Shown here one piece after another: positions 5,634 to 13,098 of a stretch of DNA of 13,161 nt. Below the pieces are notes generated by a model. That model worked only from the letters and a program-made list of their open reading frames with translations. It did not search any database and was not told where the DNA came from. Within the stretch, counting starts at the first letter, position 1. Every line of letters begins with the position of its first letter. This DNA is from Thermodesulfovibrionales bacterium (lineage in GTDB: Bacteria > Nitrospirota > Thermodesulfovibrionia > Thermodesulfovibrionales > SM23-35). The stretch covers positions 1 to 13,161 of the forward strand of contig JAKLQR010000091.1 in the NCBI GenBank assembly GCA_022013235.1. Reading direction: 5' to 3'. The translations under genes were made by a program, and so were the position numbers.

Positions 5634-7226
5634 ATGTTTGATGCCTCATGCAGAAATATCCTCGTAAGAGGGGTAAACTGGATTGGCGACAGCGTCATGA
5701 CCCTTCCTGCACTCAGGGCATTGAGAAAATCCCTTCCGGAAGCAAGAATCTCCCTTCTCGTAAAACCATGGGTATCTGCGGTGTTCGATCATGATCCGGA
5801 CATTGATGAGATTCTCTTCTATGAGGATGCCCATACGGGCATGACCGGCAGGATGAAACTTGCATGGATGCTCCATAAAAAAAAATTCTGCAGCGCCCTC
5901 CTTTTCCAGAACGCATTCGATGCTGCCCTTATAACATTCCTCGCAGGGATTAAATCCTCTGCCGGATACGACAGGGACGGGAGGGGATTTCTCCTCACCG
6001 ACAAAGTGCCTGTTCCCGGGGATGACAAGAAAGAACACCAGATCTTCTATTATCTCAATCTTCTCACTCAACTGGGAATCAGCGCTTCCTATTCAGAGCC
6101 ATACATCCATCTCAGCATTGATAAGAGACTGCGTGCACGGGATATGGTAAAGGGAATGAAGAGACCCCTCCTTGGAATAAACCCCGGTGCGACATATGGT
6201 TCCGCAAAGCGGTGGTTTCCGGAAAGGTTTGCCGAGATCGCAAACTGGTTTATCAGCGATACGGGGGGGAGTGTGGTACTCTTTGGAGGGAGCAAGGAAG
6301 TCGCTATTGCAGATGAGATTTACAAGCAGGTCATTCCTGATTTCCGGACATCGCAGTCTCTGGTGAGTCTGGCTGGAAAAACTTCGCTCAGGGACCTCAT
6401 TTCGCTTATTGCCGAATGCGATGTGTTTCTCACCAATGATTCAGGACCGATGCATATCGCATATGCGGTGAAAACTCCTTTGGTCGCACTCTTCGGCTCG
6501 ACAGACCCGCTCTTAACCGGGCCGCCCCCTGGAGGAGATACAAACAGTCATGTCGTGGTAAAGGCTGAGCTCTCATGCAGTCCCTGTTTTGGGCGCACCT
6601 GCAGCAACAATGATATGCAATGCATGTATGCGGTCACCTCTGATGAGGTATACTACGGGATCAAAAAAGTATTGCCACATACTCCTGCGGTCTTTTTCGA
6701 CAGGGACGGGACACTGAACAGAGACACTGGGTATATCAACCGGCGGGAAGACTTCCATATTTTTCAGGACGTCACACAGATTGGCCGGTTGAAAGAAGCC
6801 GGATTCAGGATAATCGGGATATCCAACCAGTCAGGCATTGCACGCGGTCTTGTCAGCGAACAGTTTGCTCAGGAGGTCAACCATATATTTATTGAACAGT
6901 ACGGCTTCGATGATTTTTATTACTGCCCTCACCATCCGGATGAACACTGCTCCTGCAGGAAACCTGAACCCGGGATGCTTTTCAGAGCGCGGGCAGACCA
7001 CGGCATCGATCTCAAGCGCTCATTTGTGGTTGGAGATAAAGAGGCTGACATGCTCCTTGCAAAAGCGGTAGGCGCAGGAAGCATACTCGTGCAGACAGGA
7101 AAAACCGGTGAATCTCCCAATGCTGATTTCACCGCCGCAAATATTACTGAAGCCATACAATGGATTAGAGAAAAAACAAATACTGCAGGACAGAACACAA
7201 ATGTTCGCCGTGAAAAATCCGGATAA
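5634..7226 (+). CDS. Bifunctional LPS heptosyltransferase II / heptose 1,7-bisphosphate 7-phosphatase (WaaF-GmhB fusion)
   Basis: This is a 530-aa fusion protein acting at the cytosolic face of the inner membrane. Residues 1-347 are a GT9 heptosyltransferase: the N-terminal WIGD with D19 (general-base position), the C-terminal NDSGPMHIA (268-276) ADP-heptose site, and the cysteine cluster C315, C318, C323, C330 common in WaaF. Residues 352-512 are a HAD phosphatase of the GmhB type: DRDGT with D356 and D358, SNQSG (397-401), zinc ligands C431, H433, C439, C441 followed by RKPEPGM, and GDKEAD (467-472). The first half transfers heptose to the LPS inner core. The second removes the 7-phosphate from D-glycero-D-manno-heptose 1,7-bisphosphate on the way to ADP-heptose. 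Standard WaaF is about 350 aa and GmhB about 190 aa as separate proteins, so this is a true head-to-tail fusion in one unbroken frame. ATG 5634 is the only suitable start seen, and it lacks a clear ribosome binding site. Confidence 0.9.
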   Translation: MFDASCRNILVRGVNWIGDSVMTLPALRALRKSLPEARISLLVKPWVSAVFDHDPDIDEILFYEDAHTGMTGRMKLAWMLHKKKFCSALLFQNAFDAALITFLAGIKSSAGYDRDGRGFLLTDKVPVPGDDKKEHQIFYYLNLLTQLGISASYSEPYIHLSIDKRLRARDMVKGMKRPLLGINPGATYGSAKRWFPERFAEIANWFISDTGGSVVLFGGSKEVAIADEIYKQVIPDFRTSQSLVSLAGKTSLRDLISLIAECDVFLTNDSGPMHIAYAVKTPLVALFGSTDPLLTGPPPGGDTNSHVVVKAELSCSPCFGRTCSNNDMQCMYAVTSDEVYYGIKKVLPHTPAVFFDRDGTLNRDTGYINRREDFHIFQDVTQIGRLKEAGFRIIGISNQSGIARGLVSEQFAQEVNHIFIEQYGFDDFYYCPHHPDEHCSCRKPEPGMLFRARADHGIDLKRSFVVGDKEADMLLAKAVGAGSILVQTGKTGESPNADFTAANITEAIQWIREKTNTAGQNTNVRREKSG

Positions 7227-8232
7227 AATTCTGGTTGTGAAGCCGAGTTCACTCGGAGACATCGTGCACAGCCTCCCTTTTCTCAATGCAATCAGGGAGT
7301 GTTTCCCCGAATCGGAGATCCATTGGGTGGTCGCGAAAGGGTTCGAAGGGCTTCTTGAAGGACACCCTATGATCGGGAAACTCTGGATCATCCATAAAGA
7401 CAACTGGAGGAAAATCAATCAAACCGGGGAAACAGCAAAAGAAATCACCGCGTTATTCAGAAAACTCAGAAAAGAAAACTATGGTCTTGTAGTCGATCTC
7501 CAGGGCCTGCTGAGGAGCGGTCTCATAACGGCTGCCACAGGCGCCCCCGCAAGAGTTGGGTTCAGGGAAGCACGGGAGGGGAGCAGACTTTTCTACACGC
7601 ACAAGATCGAGGGAGGCAGGGATATCCATGCGGTCGACCGGTATCTGAAGATAGCACGTTTTTTAGGCTGTCCAATTGATACCGTTTACTTCCCCTTCCC
7701 TCCCTCGGTTGACACATCTGACATTCGCCTCAGGTTCACTCTCCCGGAAAAGTATGCCGTTCTGGTTCCCGGCGCCAGGTGGGAAACCAAGAGATGGGCC
7801 CCGGAGAAGTTCGGGAAGCTTGCTTCCCGGCTGCAGTTGAAATCGGTCATTGTCGGGAGCAGAGGCGATCAGGATATCGCAAAAACAATCGTAGAACGAT
7901 CTCAGGGAAACGCCGTCTCGCTTGTCGGCAAAACAGACCTGAAAGAATTGATAGAAATCATGCGGCATGCGAAATTCGTGGTGAGTAACGACTCCGGTCC
8001 AATGCATATAGCCGCTGCCCTCGGCATTCCGGTCTTTGCCCTTTTCGGTCCCACGGAACCGCGCAGAACAGGTCCCTACGGTGATATCCATACGGTAATC
8101 AGAGAAGAGATCCGTTGTGCGCCCTGTTTGAAAAGAAAATGCAATGAGCTGAAGTGTATGCGGGGTCTTTCCGTCGAGAGAGTCTCGGATGCAATTACAC
8201 GGAAGGTTTCTTTATTCTCTCCCGGGCAATAG
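7201..8232 (+). CDS. waaC: GT9-family LPS heptosyltransferase (heptosyltransferase I-like)
   Basis: This is a 343-aa GT9 glycosyltransferase adding heptose to the Kdo-lipid A inner core. The N-terminus KPSSLGDI (14-21) carries D20 at the WaaC/WaaF catalytic-base position. NDSGPMHIA (263-271) and FGPTEPRRTGP (282-292) form the ADP-heptose-binding C-terminal half. Cysteines C306, C309, C314 and C319 are present. ATG 7201 is chosen because AGGA lies at 7187-7190 and the protein then begins just before the first beta strand. A longer frame upstream to 7108 lies fully inside the preceding gene and looks non-native. It overlaps the fusion gene by 26 nt, so the two are probably coupled. Its 3' end overlaps the convergent ilvN by 38 nt. 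WaaC is favoured by the SSLGDI motif, but a third heptosyltransferase type (WaaQ-like) cannot be excluded. Confidence 0.85.
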   Translation: MFAVKNPDKILVVKPSSLGDIVHSLPFLNAIRECFPESEIHWVVAKGFEGLLEGHPMIGKLWIIHKDNWRKINQTGETAKEITALFRKLRKENYGLVVDLQGLLRSGLITAATGAPARVGFREAREGSRLFYTHKIEGGRDIHAVDRYLKIARFLGCPIDTVYFPFPPSVDTSDIRLRFTLPEKYAVLVPGARWETKRWAPEKFGKLASRLQLKSVIVGSRGDQDIAKTIVERSQGNAVSLVGKTDLKELIEIMRHAKFVVSNDSGPMHIAAALGIPVFALFGPTEPRRTGPYGDIHTVIREEIRCAPCLKRKCNELKCMRGLSVERVSDAITRKVSLFSPGQ

Positions 8233-8689
8233 CAATCTTTCCTGTCCTGATGAACTCCTTGATTCCCGCCGGCTTGAGCAATTCAATAAGGGCGGCAATC
8301 TTCTTCTCATCACCGGTCACCTCGATCGTATAGGTCTTTGGCCCTGAATCCACGACCCTGCCCCTGAAGATCTCGGTGAGTCTCAGGACTTCGGCCTTGT
8401 CCTCCTGTCTCGGGGCAACCTTGATGAGCACCATCTCACGTTCGACATGATCAAGGTCTATCATATCCACTACTTTTATGACATCGATGAGTTTGTTGAG
8501 CTGTTTTAAAATCTGTTCGATGATCTGTTCGTCCCCGCTTGTGACAATAGTCATTACAGATATCTGGGGATCTATGGTCTCACCAACCGAGAGGCTTTCA
8601 ATATTATAGCCCCTCCCGCTGAAGAGCCCCGAAATTCTCGACAGCACCCCGAATTTGTTTTCGACAAGCAGAGAGATCGTATGACGCAT
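8195..8689 (-). CDS. ilvN: Acetolactate synthase small (regulatory) subunit
   Basis: This is a 164-aa regulatory subunit of acetohydroxyacid synthase, full length for the IlvN/IlvH family. It has an N-terminal ACT domain (about 3-75, with the HTISLLVEN start and a GLFSGRGYNIESL loop) that binds the feedback inhibitor valine in known relatives, and a C-terminal IlvH-type domain (about 80-158). It stabilises and activates the large subunit. Its ATG follows the ilvB stop codon with no gap (TAG then ATG), and AAGGCGG within the end of ilvB can serve as its ribosome binding site. The 3' end overlaps the convergent heptosyltransferase gene by 38 nt. Confidence 0.95.
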   Translation of the reverse strand: MRHTISLLVENKFGVLSRISGLFSGRGYNIESLSVGETIDPQISVMTIVTSGDEQIIEQILKQLNKLIDVIKVVDMIDLDHVEREMVLIKVAPRQEDKAEVLRLTEIFRGRVVDSGPKTYTIEVTGDEKKIAALIELLKPAGIKEFIRTGKIAIARERIKKPSV

Positions 8690-10426
8690 CTATTTCACCG
8701 CCTTGAGTTTCTTTTCGGTCTTTTCCTTCTGTTCATCAAACATCATCTGGTCTATCGCCGCCCCGGCAGGGACCATCGGGAAGACCTTTTCTTTCCAGTC
8801 CACGACAAAATCCATGAATACCGTCCGCTTTATTTTAAATGCTTCCCGCAATACCGGCTCTACTTCGCTCGGCTTTGTAGCCCTCAATCCAACAGCGCCG
8901 TAGGCCTCGGCTATCTTCACGAAGTCAGGCACTGTCTCATCGAGTTTCGTATGGGAATACCGTTCACTGAAAAACAGTTCCTGCCACTGTCTCACCATGC
9001 CGAGACATCTGTTATTCAGGATCGCCACTTTTACGGGCAATTTATTGATCACCGCGGTGGCAAGTTCCTGAATATTCATCTGGATGCTCCCGTCACCGGC
9101 TATGTCAATCACAAGCTTATCAGGATGGGCCAGCTGTGCGCCGATTGCCGCAGGGAACCCATACCCCATGGTGCCGAGGCCTCCTGAAGTCAGCCACATC
9201 CTCGGCTTGTCGAATTTATAGAATTGCGCGGACCACATCTGGTTCTGGCCGACTTCGGTCGAGATGATTGCATCGCCTTTCGTGAGTTCGTATATCTTTT
9301 CGACCACGAACTGGGGTTTGATTACTTCCTCGCTGTAGGTATACGTCAGCGGTCTTTCTTTCTTCCAGGCTTGAATCTGCTTCAGCCAGGCATTTCTGAC
9401 TTCTCCCCACTGTTCCTTGATCTCCTCTTTCAGCACCTTGTTCAACACAGAAAGAATCCTTTTTGCGTCACCGACAATAGGGGTATCGACCCGGACATTT
9501 TTCCTTATTGAAGTAGGGTCGATATCGATATGCACAATCTTTGCATGGGGAGCAAAGGCATCGATCTTGCCTGTCACACGATCATCAAAGCGCATGCCGA
9601 CTGCAATCAGAAGGTCTGATTCCTGGATTGAGCGGTTTGCATAATACGACCCGTGCATTCCCGGCATACCGAGCGCAAGGGGATGCGTCCCCGGAAATCC
9701 GCCAAGGCCCATGAGAGTCATAACCACCGGGATATCGGTAATCTCCGCGAGTTCTTTCAGCTCTTTGGAAGCATTCGAGAGGATAACCCCCCCGCCGGCA
9801 ACGATAACCGGCCTTTTGGATTTGGCAATAAGATGCGCGGCCTGCGTAATCATCCACTTGTTGCCTTCCAGCGTAGGGTTGTAACTCCTGATCTTCACAT
9901 CCTGCGGCCATACAAACTCCGCTTTCATAGCGGTTACATCTTTTGGAAGATCGATAAGGACAGGACCCGGCCTGCCGGATGTTGCGATATAAAAGGCCTC
10001 CTTCACAATACGTGCGAGGTCGTTGACGTCCTTGACGAGGAAGTTATATTTCGTACAGGGTCTCGAAATCCCGACAATATCAGCTTCCTGAAAAGCGTCA
10101 TTGCCGATCAGCATGGTCGGGACCTGACCGGTAAACACCACAAGAGGAATAGAATCCATCGAAGCGGTAGCAATTCCTGTTACGGTGTTGGTCGCTCCGG
10201 GACCAGAGGTGACGAGCACCACGCCGGCCTTCCCTGTCGAACGGGAATAGCCGTCAGCCGCATGTACAGCTCCCTGCTCATGCCGGGTAAGAATCAATTC
10301 AATGTCTTTATCATCATAGAGGCGGTCGAATATTCCCAGGACAACACCGCCCGGATACCCGAACATGTGTTTTACCCCTTCTTTTTTCAAACTTTCGATG
10401 AGTATCTCTGCGCCATTCATTTTCAT
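8690..10426 (-). CDS. ilvB: Acetolactate synthase large (catalytic) subunit
   Basis: This is a 578-aa thiamine-diphosphate enzyme that condenses two pyruvates to 2-acetolactate, or pyruvate with 2-ketobutyrate to acetohydroxybutyrate, the first common step to valine, leucine and isoleucine. Visible features are RHEQGA with catalytic E50, the GYPGG loop (24-28), SGPGATN (74-80), an FAD-binding central domain (about 190-330), and the ThDP/Mg motif starting at GDGS (445-448) and ending at NN (471-472). W481 in the MVRQWQELFF stretch is the conserved Trp of true acetohydroxyacid synthases, which separates it from other pyruvate-dependent ThDP enzymes. ATG 10426 gives a normal N-terminus. A second in-frame ATG two codons later is possible. 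AAAGGGAG lies about 12 nt upstream, a rather long spacing. It is transcribed with ilvN from the promoter at 10461-10490. Confidence 0.96.
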   Translation of the reverse strand: MKMNGAEILIESLKKEGVKHMFGYPGGVVLGIFDRLYDDKDIELILTRHEQGAVHAADGYSRSTGKAGVVLVTSGPGATNTVTGIATASMDSIPLVVFTGQVPTMLIGNDAFQEADIVGISRPCTKYNFLVKDVNDLARIVKEAFYIATSGRPGPVLIDLPKDVTAMKAEFVWPQDVKIRSYNPTLEGNKWMITQAAHLIAKSKRPVIVAGGGVILSNASKELKELAEITDIPVVMTLMGLGGFPGTHPLALGMPGMHGSYYANRSIQESDLLIAVGMRFDDRVTGKIDAFAPHAKIVHIDIDPTSIRKNVRVDTPIVGDAKRILSVLNKVLKEEIKEQWGEVRNAWLKQIQAWKKERPLTYTYSEEVIKPQFVVEKIYELTKGDAIISTEVGQNQMWSAQFYKFDKPRMWLTSGGLGTMGYGFPAAIGAQLAHPDKLVIDIAGDGSIQMNIQELATAVINKLPVKVAILNNRCLGMVRQWQELFFSERYSHTKLDETVPDFVKIAEAYGAVGLRATKPSEVEPVLREAFKIKRTVFMDFVVDWKEKVFPMVPAGAAIDQMMFDEQKEKTEKKLKAVK

Positions 10427-10460
10427 ACGTCTTTCTTGCTCCCTTTGAGAAAATTATTTA

Positions 10461-10490
10461 ATTTTACCCAAAATTCACTGAATATGTCCA
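10461..10490 (-). promoter_or_regulatory. Candidate sigma-70-type promoter of ilvBN
   Basis: Read leftward, TGGACA (plus-strand 10485-10490) and TAAAAT (10461-10466) are separated by 18 bp; each matches the consensus at five of six positions. The predicted start is near 10454, giving a leader of about 28 nt. That leaves no room for a classic ilv attenuator or T-box downstream of this promoter. Confidence 0.5.
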
Positions 10491-10526
10491 TGAAGAAAAC
10501 TTTTGCTTATCCTTACAGGCCTTCTG

Positions 10527-10535
10527 TGATAGAAT
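10527..10535 (+). promoter_or_regulatory. Candidate extended -10 promoter of the aldolase gene
   Basis: TGATAGAAT is an extended -10 (TG-n-TAGAAT). There is no good -35 at 17-18 bp; a TTGCTT at 10503-10508 is 21 bp away. It would give a leader of about 110 nt that includes a weak CGGAAA/TTTCCG hairpin (10572-10600). Confidence 0.3.
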
Positions 10536-10635
10536 GATAGGTAATATGAATGTATGTTGTCAAAAGTAATCCGGAAATCACCAGGAACAGACATTTTCCG
10601 TTTCGCAAACATCAAGAGAAGAGAACAAACCCTTT

Positions 10636-10646
10636 AAAAAGGAGGT
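10636..10646 (+). promoter_or_regulatory. Strong Shine-Dalgarno site of the aldolase gene
   Basis: AAAAAGGAGGT ends 8 nt before the ATG at 10655. It decides the start: the same frame is open upstream to an ATG at 10550, but that stretch reads as non-native sequence and has no comparable site. Confidence 0.85.
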
Positions 10647-10654
10647 CAACTATT

Positions 10655-12001
10655 ATGGAATTAAAAAATATTCTTGCTCTGACTAACGATGGGGTGCAGG
10701 TCAAAGACATTCAGCAGCTCAGAAATGTCATGGACAGTCTTGTCTATGAGGCAGTATTTGCAGAAGACGACAAGAAGACCGCCCTGCTTACCCTTGTAAA
10801 AGAAGCGGCAAAGGCTGCCGGAGCGATCCCCGCCTCCATCCAGTCTCTGTATGAAAAGATGGGAAAGAACTATCCCGGATTCACCGTCCCTGCCATCAAC
10901 ATAAGGGGGCTTACCTATGATGTCGCACGGGTAATCTTCCGGAAAGCACTCGACATGAAAGTGGGACCGTTCATTTTCGAGATAGCGCGCTCCGAGATCG
11001 GCTATACGAAACAGAGGCCGCTCGAATATGCGGCTGTTGTGCTTGCAGCAGCGGTAAAAGAAGGGTATACAGGCCCTGTATTCATCCAGGGAGACCATTT
11101 TCAGCTTGTCAGGAAAAACTATCTGGCTGATGCGAAGCCCGAGACCGATTATGTCAAAGGGCTGATAAAAGAGACGATAGAGGCTGAATTCTATAACATC
11201 GATATCGATACTTCGACCATAGTTGATATCGAAAGGGAGACGATCAAGGAACAGCAAAGACGGAATTTTGAAATGACAGCCGAACTCGCTTCACATATTC
11301 GCGGGGTTCAGCCTGCCGGAATAGACGTATCCATCGGCGGTGAGATCGGTGAAATAGGCGGGAAAAACAGCATCCCTGATGAACTCAGGGCATATCTTGA
11401 CGGCTTCAGAGAAGTGTTCAAGGCAGGCAAGGGGCTGAGCAAACTTAGTGTGCAGACAGGGACAAGCCACGGAGGGGTGGTACTGCCCGACGGCAGTCTT
11501 GCAAAGGTAAGTATCGATTTCGATACCTTAAGGACCCTGTCGGACCTCGCAAGAAAGGAATACGGCCTTTCAGGATGTGTGCAGCACGGGGCGTCAACCC
11601 TCCCTGAGGATGCGTTCCACATGTTCCCGGAAACAGGCACTTCCGAAGTCCATCTCGCCACAGGGTTCCAGAATATCATTTATGACAGCAAAGCGCTTCC
11701 CGCTGAATTCAGGGAACAGGTATATGCTTTCATCAAGCAGGAATATGCAAAGGAACAGAAAGAGGGACAGACTGAGGAGCAGTTCATTTACAAAACGAGG
11801 AAGAAAGGATTCGGTCCGATCAAAAAACAATGGTGGGACCTCCCCGCAGCGGTAAAAGAACCGATCATGAAAGAGCTTGAGGCAAAATTCGCGCTCCTCT
11901 TCGAGAAGCTGAAAGTCGTCAATACACAAGAGATCGTTCAGAGGACAGTGAAGCCGGTAGTTGTGAAGAAGGAGATAAACAGGGAACAGACTGGGCTGTA
12001 G
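10655..12001 (+). CDS. Class II fructose-bisphosphate aldolase-like protein, long form
   Basis: This is a 448-aa cytosolic metal-dependent aldolase-fold protein. Class II signatures occur in order: QGDH with D147 (general acid position) and H148 (zinc ligand), NIDIDTS (181-187), GGEIGEIGG (228-236), GTSHGG with H272 (zinc ligand) and QHGAS with H311 (zinc ligand). In known members these residues catalyse reversible cleavage of fructose 1,6-bisphosphate to dihydroxyacetone phosphate and glyceraldehyde 3-phosphate. The protein is longer than common class II enzymes (about 285-360 aa). There are roughly 75 extra residues before the barrel, which starts near VPAINIRG, and a charged C-terminal tail from about 350 that is rich in Lys/Glu. 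It stands alone, with a palindromic repeat just downstream. Tagatose-bisphosphate or another sugar-phosphate substrate remains possible, so no symbol is given. Confidence 0.85.
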   Translation: MELKNILALTNDGVQVKDIQQLRNVMDSLVYEAVFAEDDKKTALLTLVKEAAKAAGAIPASIQSLYEKMGKNYPGFTVPAINIRGLTYDVARVIFRKALDMKVGPFIFEIARSEIGYTKQRPLEYAAVVLAAAVKEGYTGPVFIQGDHFQLVRKNYLADAKPETDYVKGLIKETIEAEFYNIDIDTSTIVDIERETIKEQQRRNFEMTAELASHIRGVQPAGIDVSIGGEIGEIGGKNSIPDELRAYLDGFREVFKAGKGLSKLSVQTGTSHGGVVLPDGSLAKVSIDFDTLRTLSDLARKEYGLSGCVQHGASTLPEDAFHMFPETGTSEVHLATGFQNIIYDSKALPAEFREQVYAFIKQEYAKEQKEGQTEEQFIYKTRKKGFGPIKKQWWDLPAAVKEPIMKELEAKFALLFEKLKVVNTQEIVQRTVKPVVVKKEINREQTGL

Positions 12002-12021
12002 GATATACTCGCTCCCTTGAC

Positions 12022-12055
12022 TGTCATTCCGGGCTTGACCCGGAATCCAGTTTTT
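12022..12055 (+). terminator. Palindromic repeat and possible terminator after the aldolase gene
   Basis: ATTCCGGG pairs perfectly with CCCGGAAT across a 5-nt loop (12026-12046), followed by CCAG and five T. It starts 20 bp after the aldolase stop and ends just before the integrase stop (12057-12059). It could end rightward transcription, although the T-run is short and offset by 4 nt. It is also a copy of the TGTCATT-type repeat seen at 30-95, so the terminator role may be secondary. Confidence 0.5.
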
Positions 12056-12056
12056 A

Positions 12057-13098
12057 TCAAATCAAGGTCCCGGGGCCGGATAAAAGTGTATCCAGCGGAC
12101 TTTGAGGGGCATTTGCCATATTGCGCAGGACATGGGTATAGATCATGGTAGTCTCAACGCTTTTATGGCCGAGCAGGTCCTGAATCTCCCTTATATTGAC
12201 TCCCTTCATCAGCAGATGCGTGGCGAAGCTGTGGCGGAGGGTATGGACGGTAGCGTGCTTTACAATGCCGGCATCTTTAACTGCTTTCCCTATGGCGCTT
12301 TGGATGCCCTTGTCGCTGATATGGTGGCGTCTGACCTTGCCGCTCCGCGGGTCCACAGACAGATTGGCCGACGGAAAAACATATTGCCATTTCCATATCT
12401 TTTGCAGCATTCGGATATTTTCTGGCAAGAGCGGTCGGGAGATATACTTCACCATGCCCGGCCGACAAGTCCTTGTCATGCAGGGCCTTTACCTTTTCTA
12501 TATGGAGCCGGAGAGGCTCTTTGACCGCCTCGGAAAGAATGGTCGATCTGTCCTTGTCTCCTTTGCCGGTCCGCACAACGAGCAGATTGCCCCCGAAGTC
12601 GATATCCAGGACCCTCAGACGGGCGAGTTCCATGATGCGCAAGCCTGAACCATATATAAGCTGTGCGATCAACAGCGCAGCGCCTGAAAGGTGCTGGAAG
12701 AGCGCTTTTACCTCTTCGACCCACAGCACCACCGGCAGTTTTTTCCCCCGCTTGGCCCACACCATGCCTGAAATGTCGCCGAGCTCCTGTCCCAGCACAT
12801 CCCGGAAAAGAAACACAAGGGCACAGAGCGCCTGGTTCTGTGTCGAAGATGCAACCCGCTTAGTGATCGCAAGATGGCTCAGGAAATTCTGAACAGCCTC
12901 CGGCGTAAGGTCTGCGTCAGGGTCTCCTTTCGTAATCTCACGCATATAGGCAAAGAAACGCTCAATCCAGTCAAGATAGGCAAGTTCAGTGTTGTAGGCA
13001 AAGTGTTTGAGTCTGATCAGCCTCTTCATCTCCGCAAGGAGCTTTCGGCTGTCGGAAAGGCGTCCTACCGGCCTCTCTTTTCCGGACAGCGTTTTCAA
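12057..13098 (-). pseudogene. Integron integrase (IntI-type tyrosine recombinase), frameshifted
   Basis: Two overlapping minus-strand frames join into one 346-aa integron integrase if one base is removed near 12390-12392, an A3 run on the coding strand. The first frame reads well to KDME (residue 236) and the other continues at WQYVFPS. The SAM-like core-binding domain covers about 17-110. The catalytic domain shows R154, K179, H285, R288, H311 and nucleophile Y320. The IntI-specific insertion is present: LPTALARKYPNAAKDME, then WQYVFPS and DPRSGKVRRHH. Such enzymes recombine attI and attC sites to move gene cassettes. The start is taken as TTG 13098; an ATG at 13029 is the alternative but would remove part of the usual N-terminus. 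As read, translation stops before the H-R-H-Y residues, so the product would be inactive. A sequencing error is the other explanation. Confidence 0.88.

Noticed and set aside
5877..5885. A run of nine A inside the heptosyltransferase frame, a possible slippage site.
   Set aside because: The frame is intact across it and it encodes part of a Lys-Lys-Lys stretch; nothing shows that slippage is used.
7108..7200. Upstream extension of the second heptosyltransferase to an ATG at 7108.
   Set aside because: It lies wholly inside the fusion gene, the added residues do not resemble the family, and ATG 7201 has AGGA upstream.
9653..10537. A 294-codon plus-strand open frame opposite ilvB.
   Set aside because: It is antisense to a highly conserved gene and its translation shows no recognisable domain; it is a codon-bias shadow.
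10546..10569. Seven-codon frame MNVCCQK upstream of the aldolase gene, considered as a leader peptide.
   Set aside because: It is too short, has only a weak ribosome binding site and no clear attenuator downstream.
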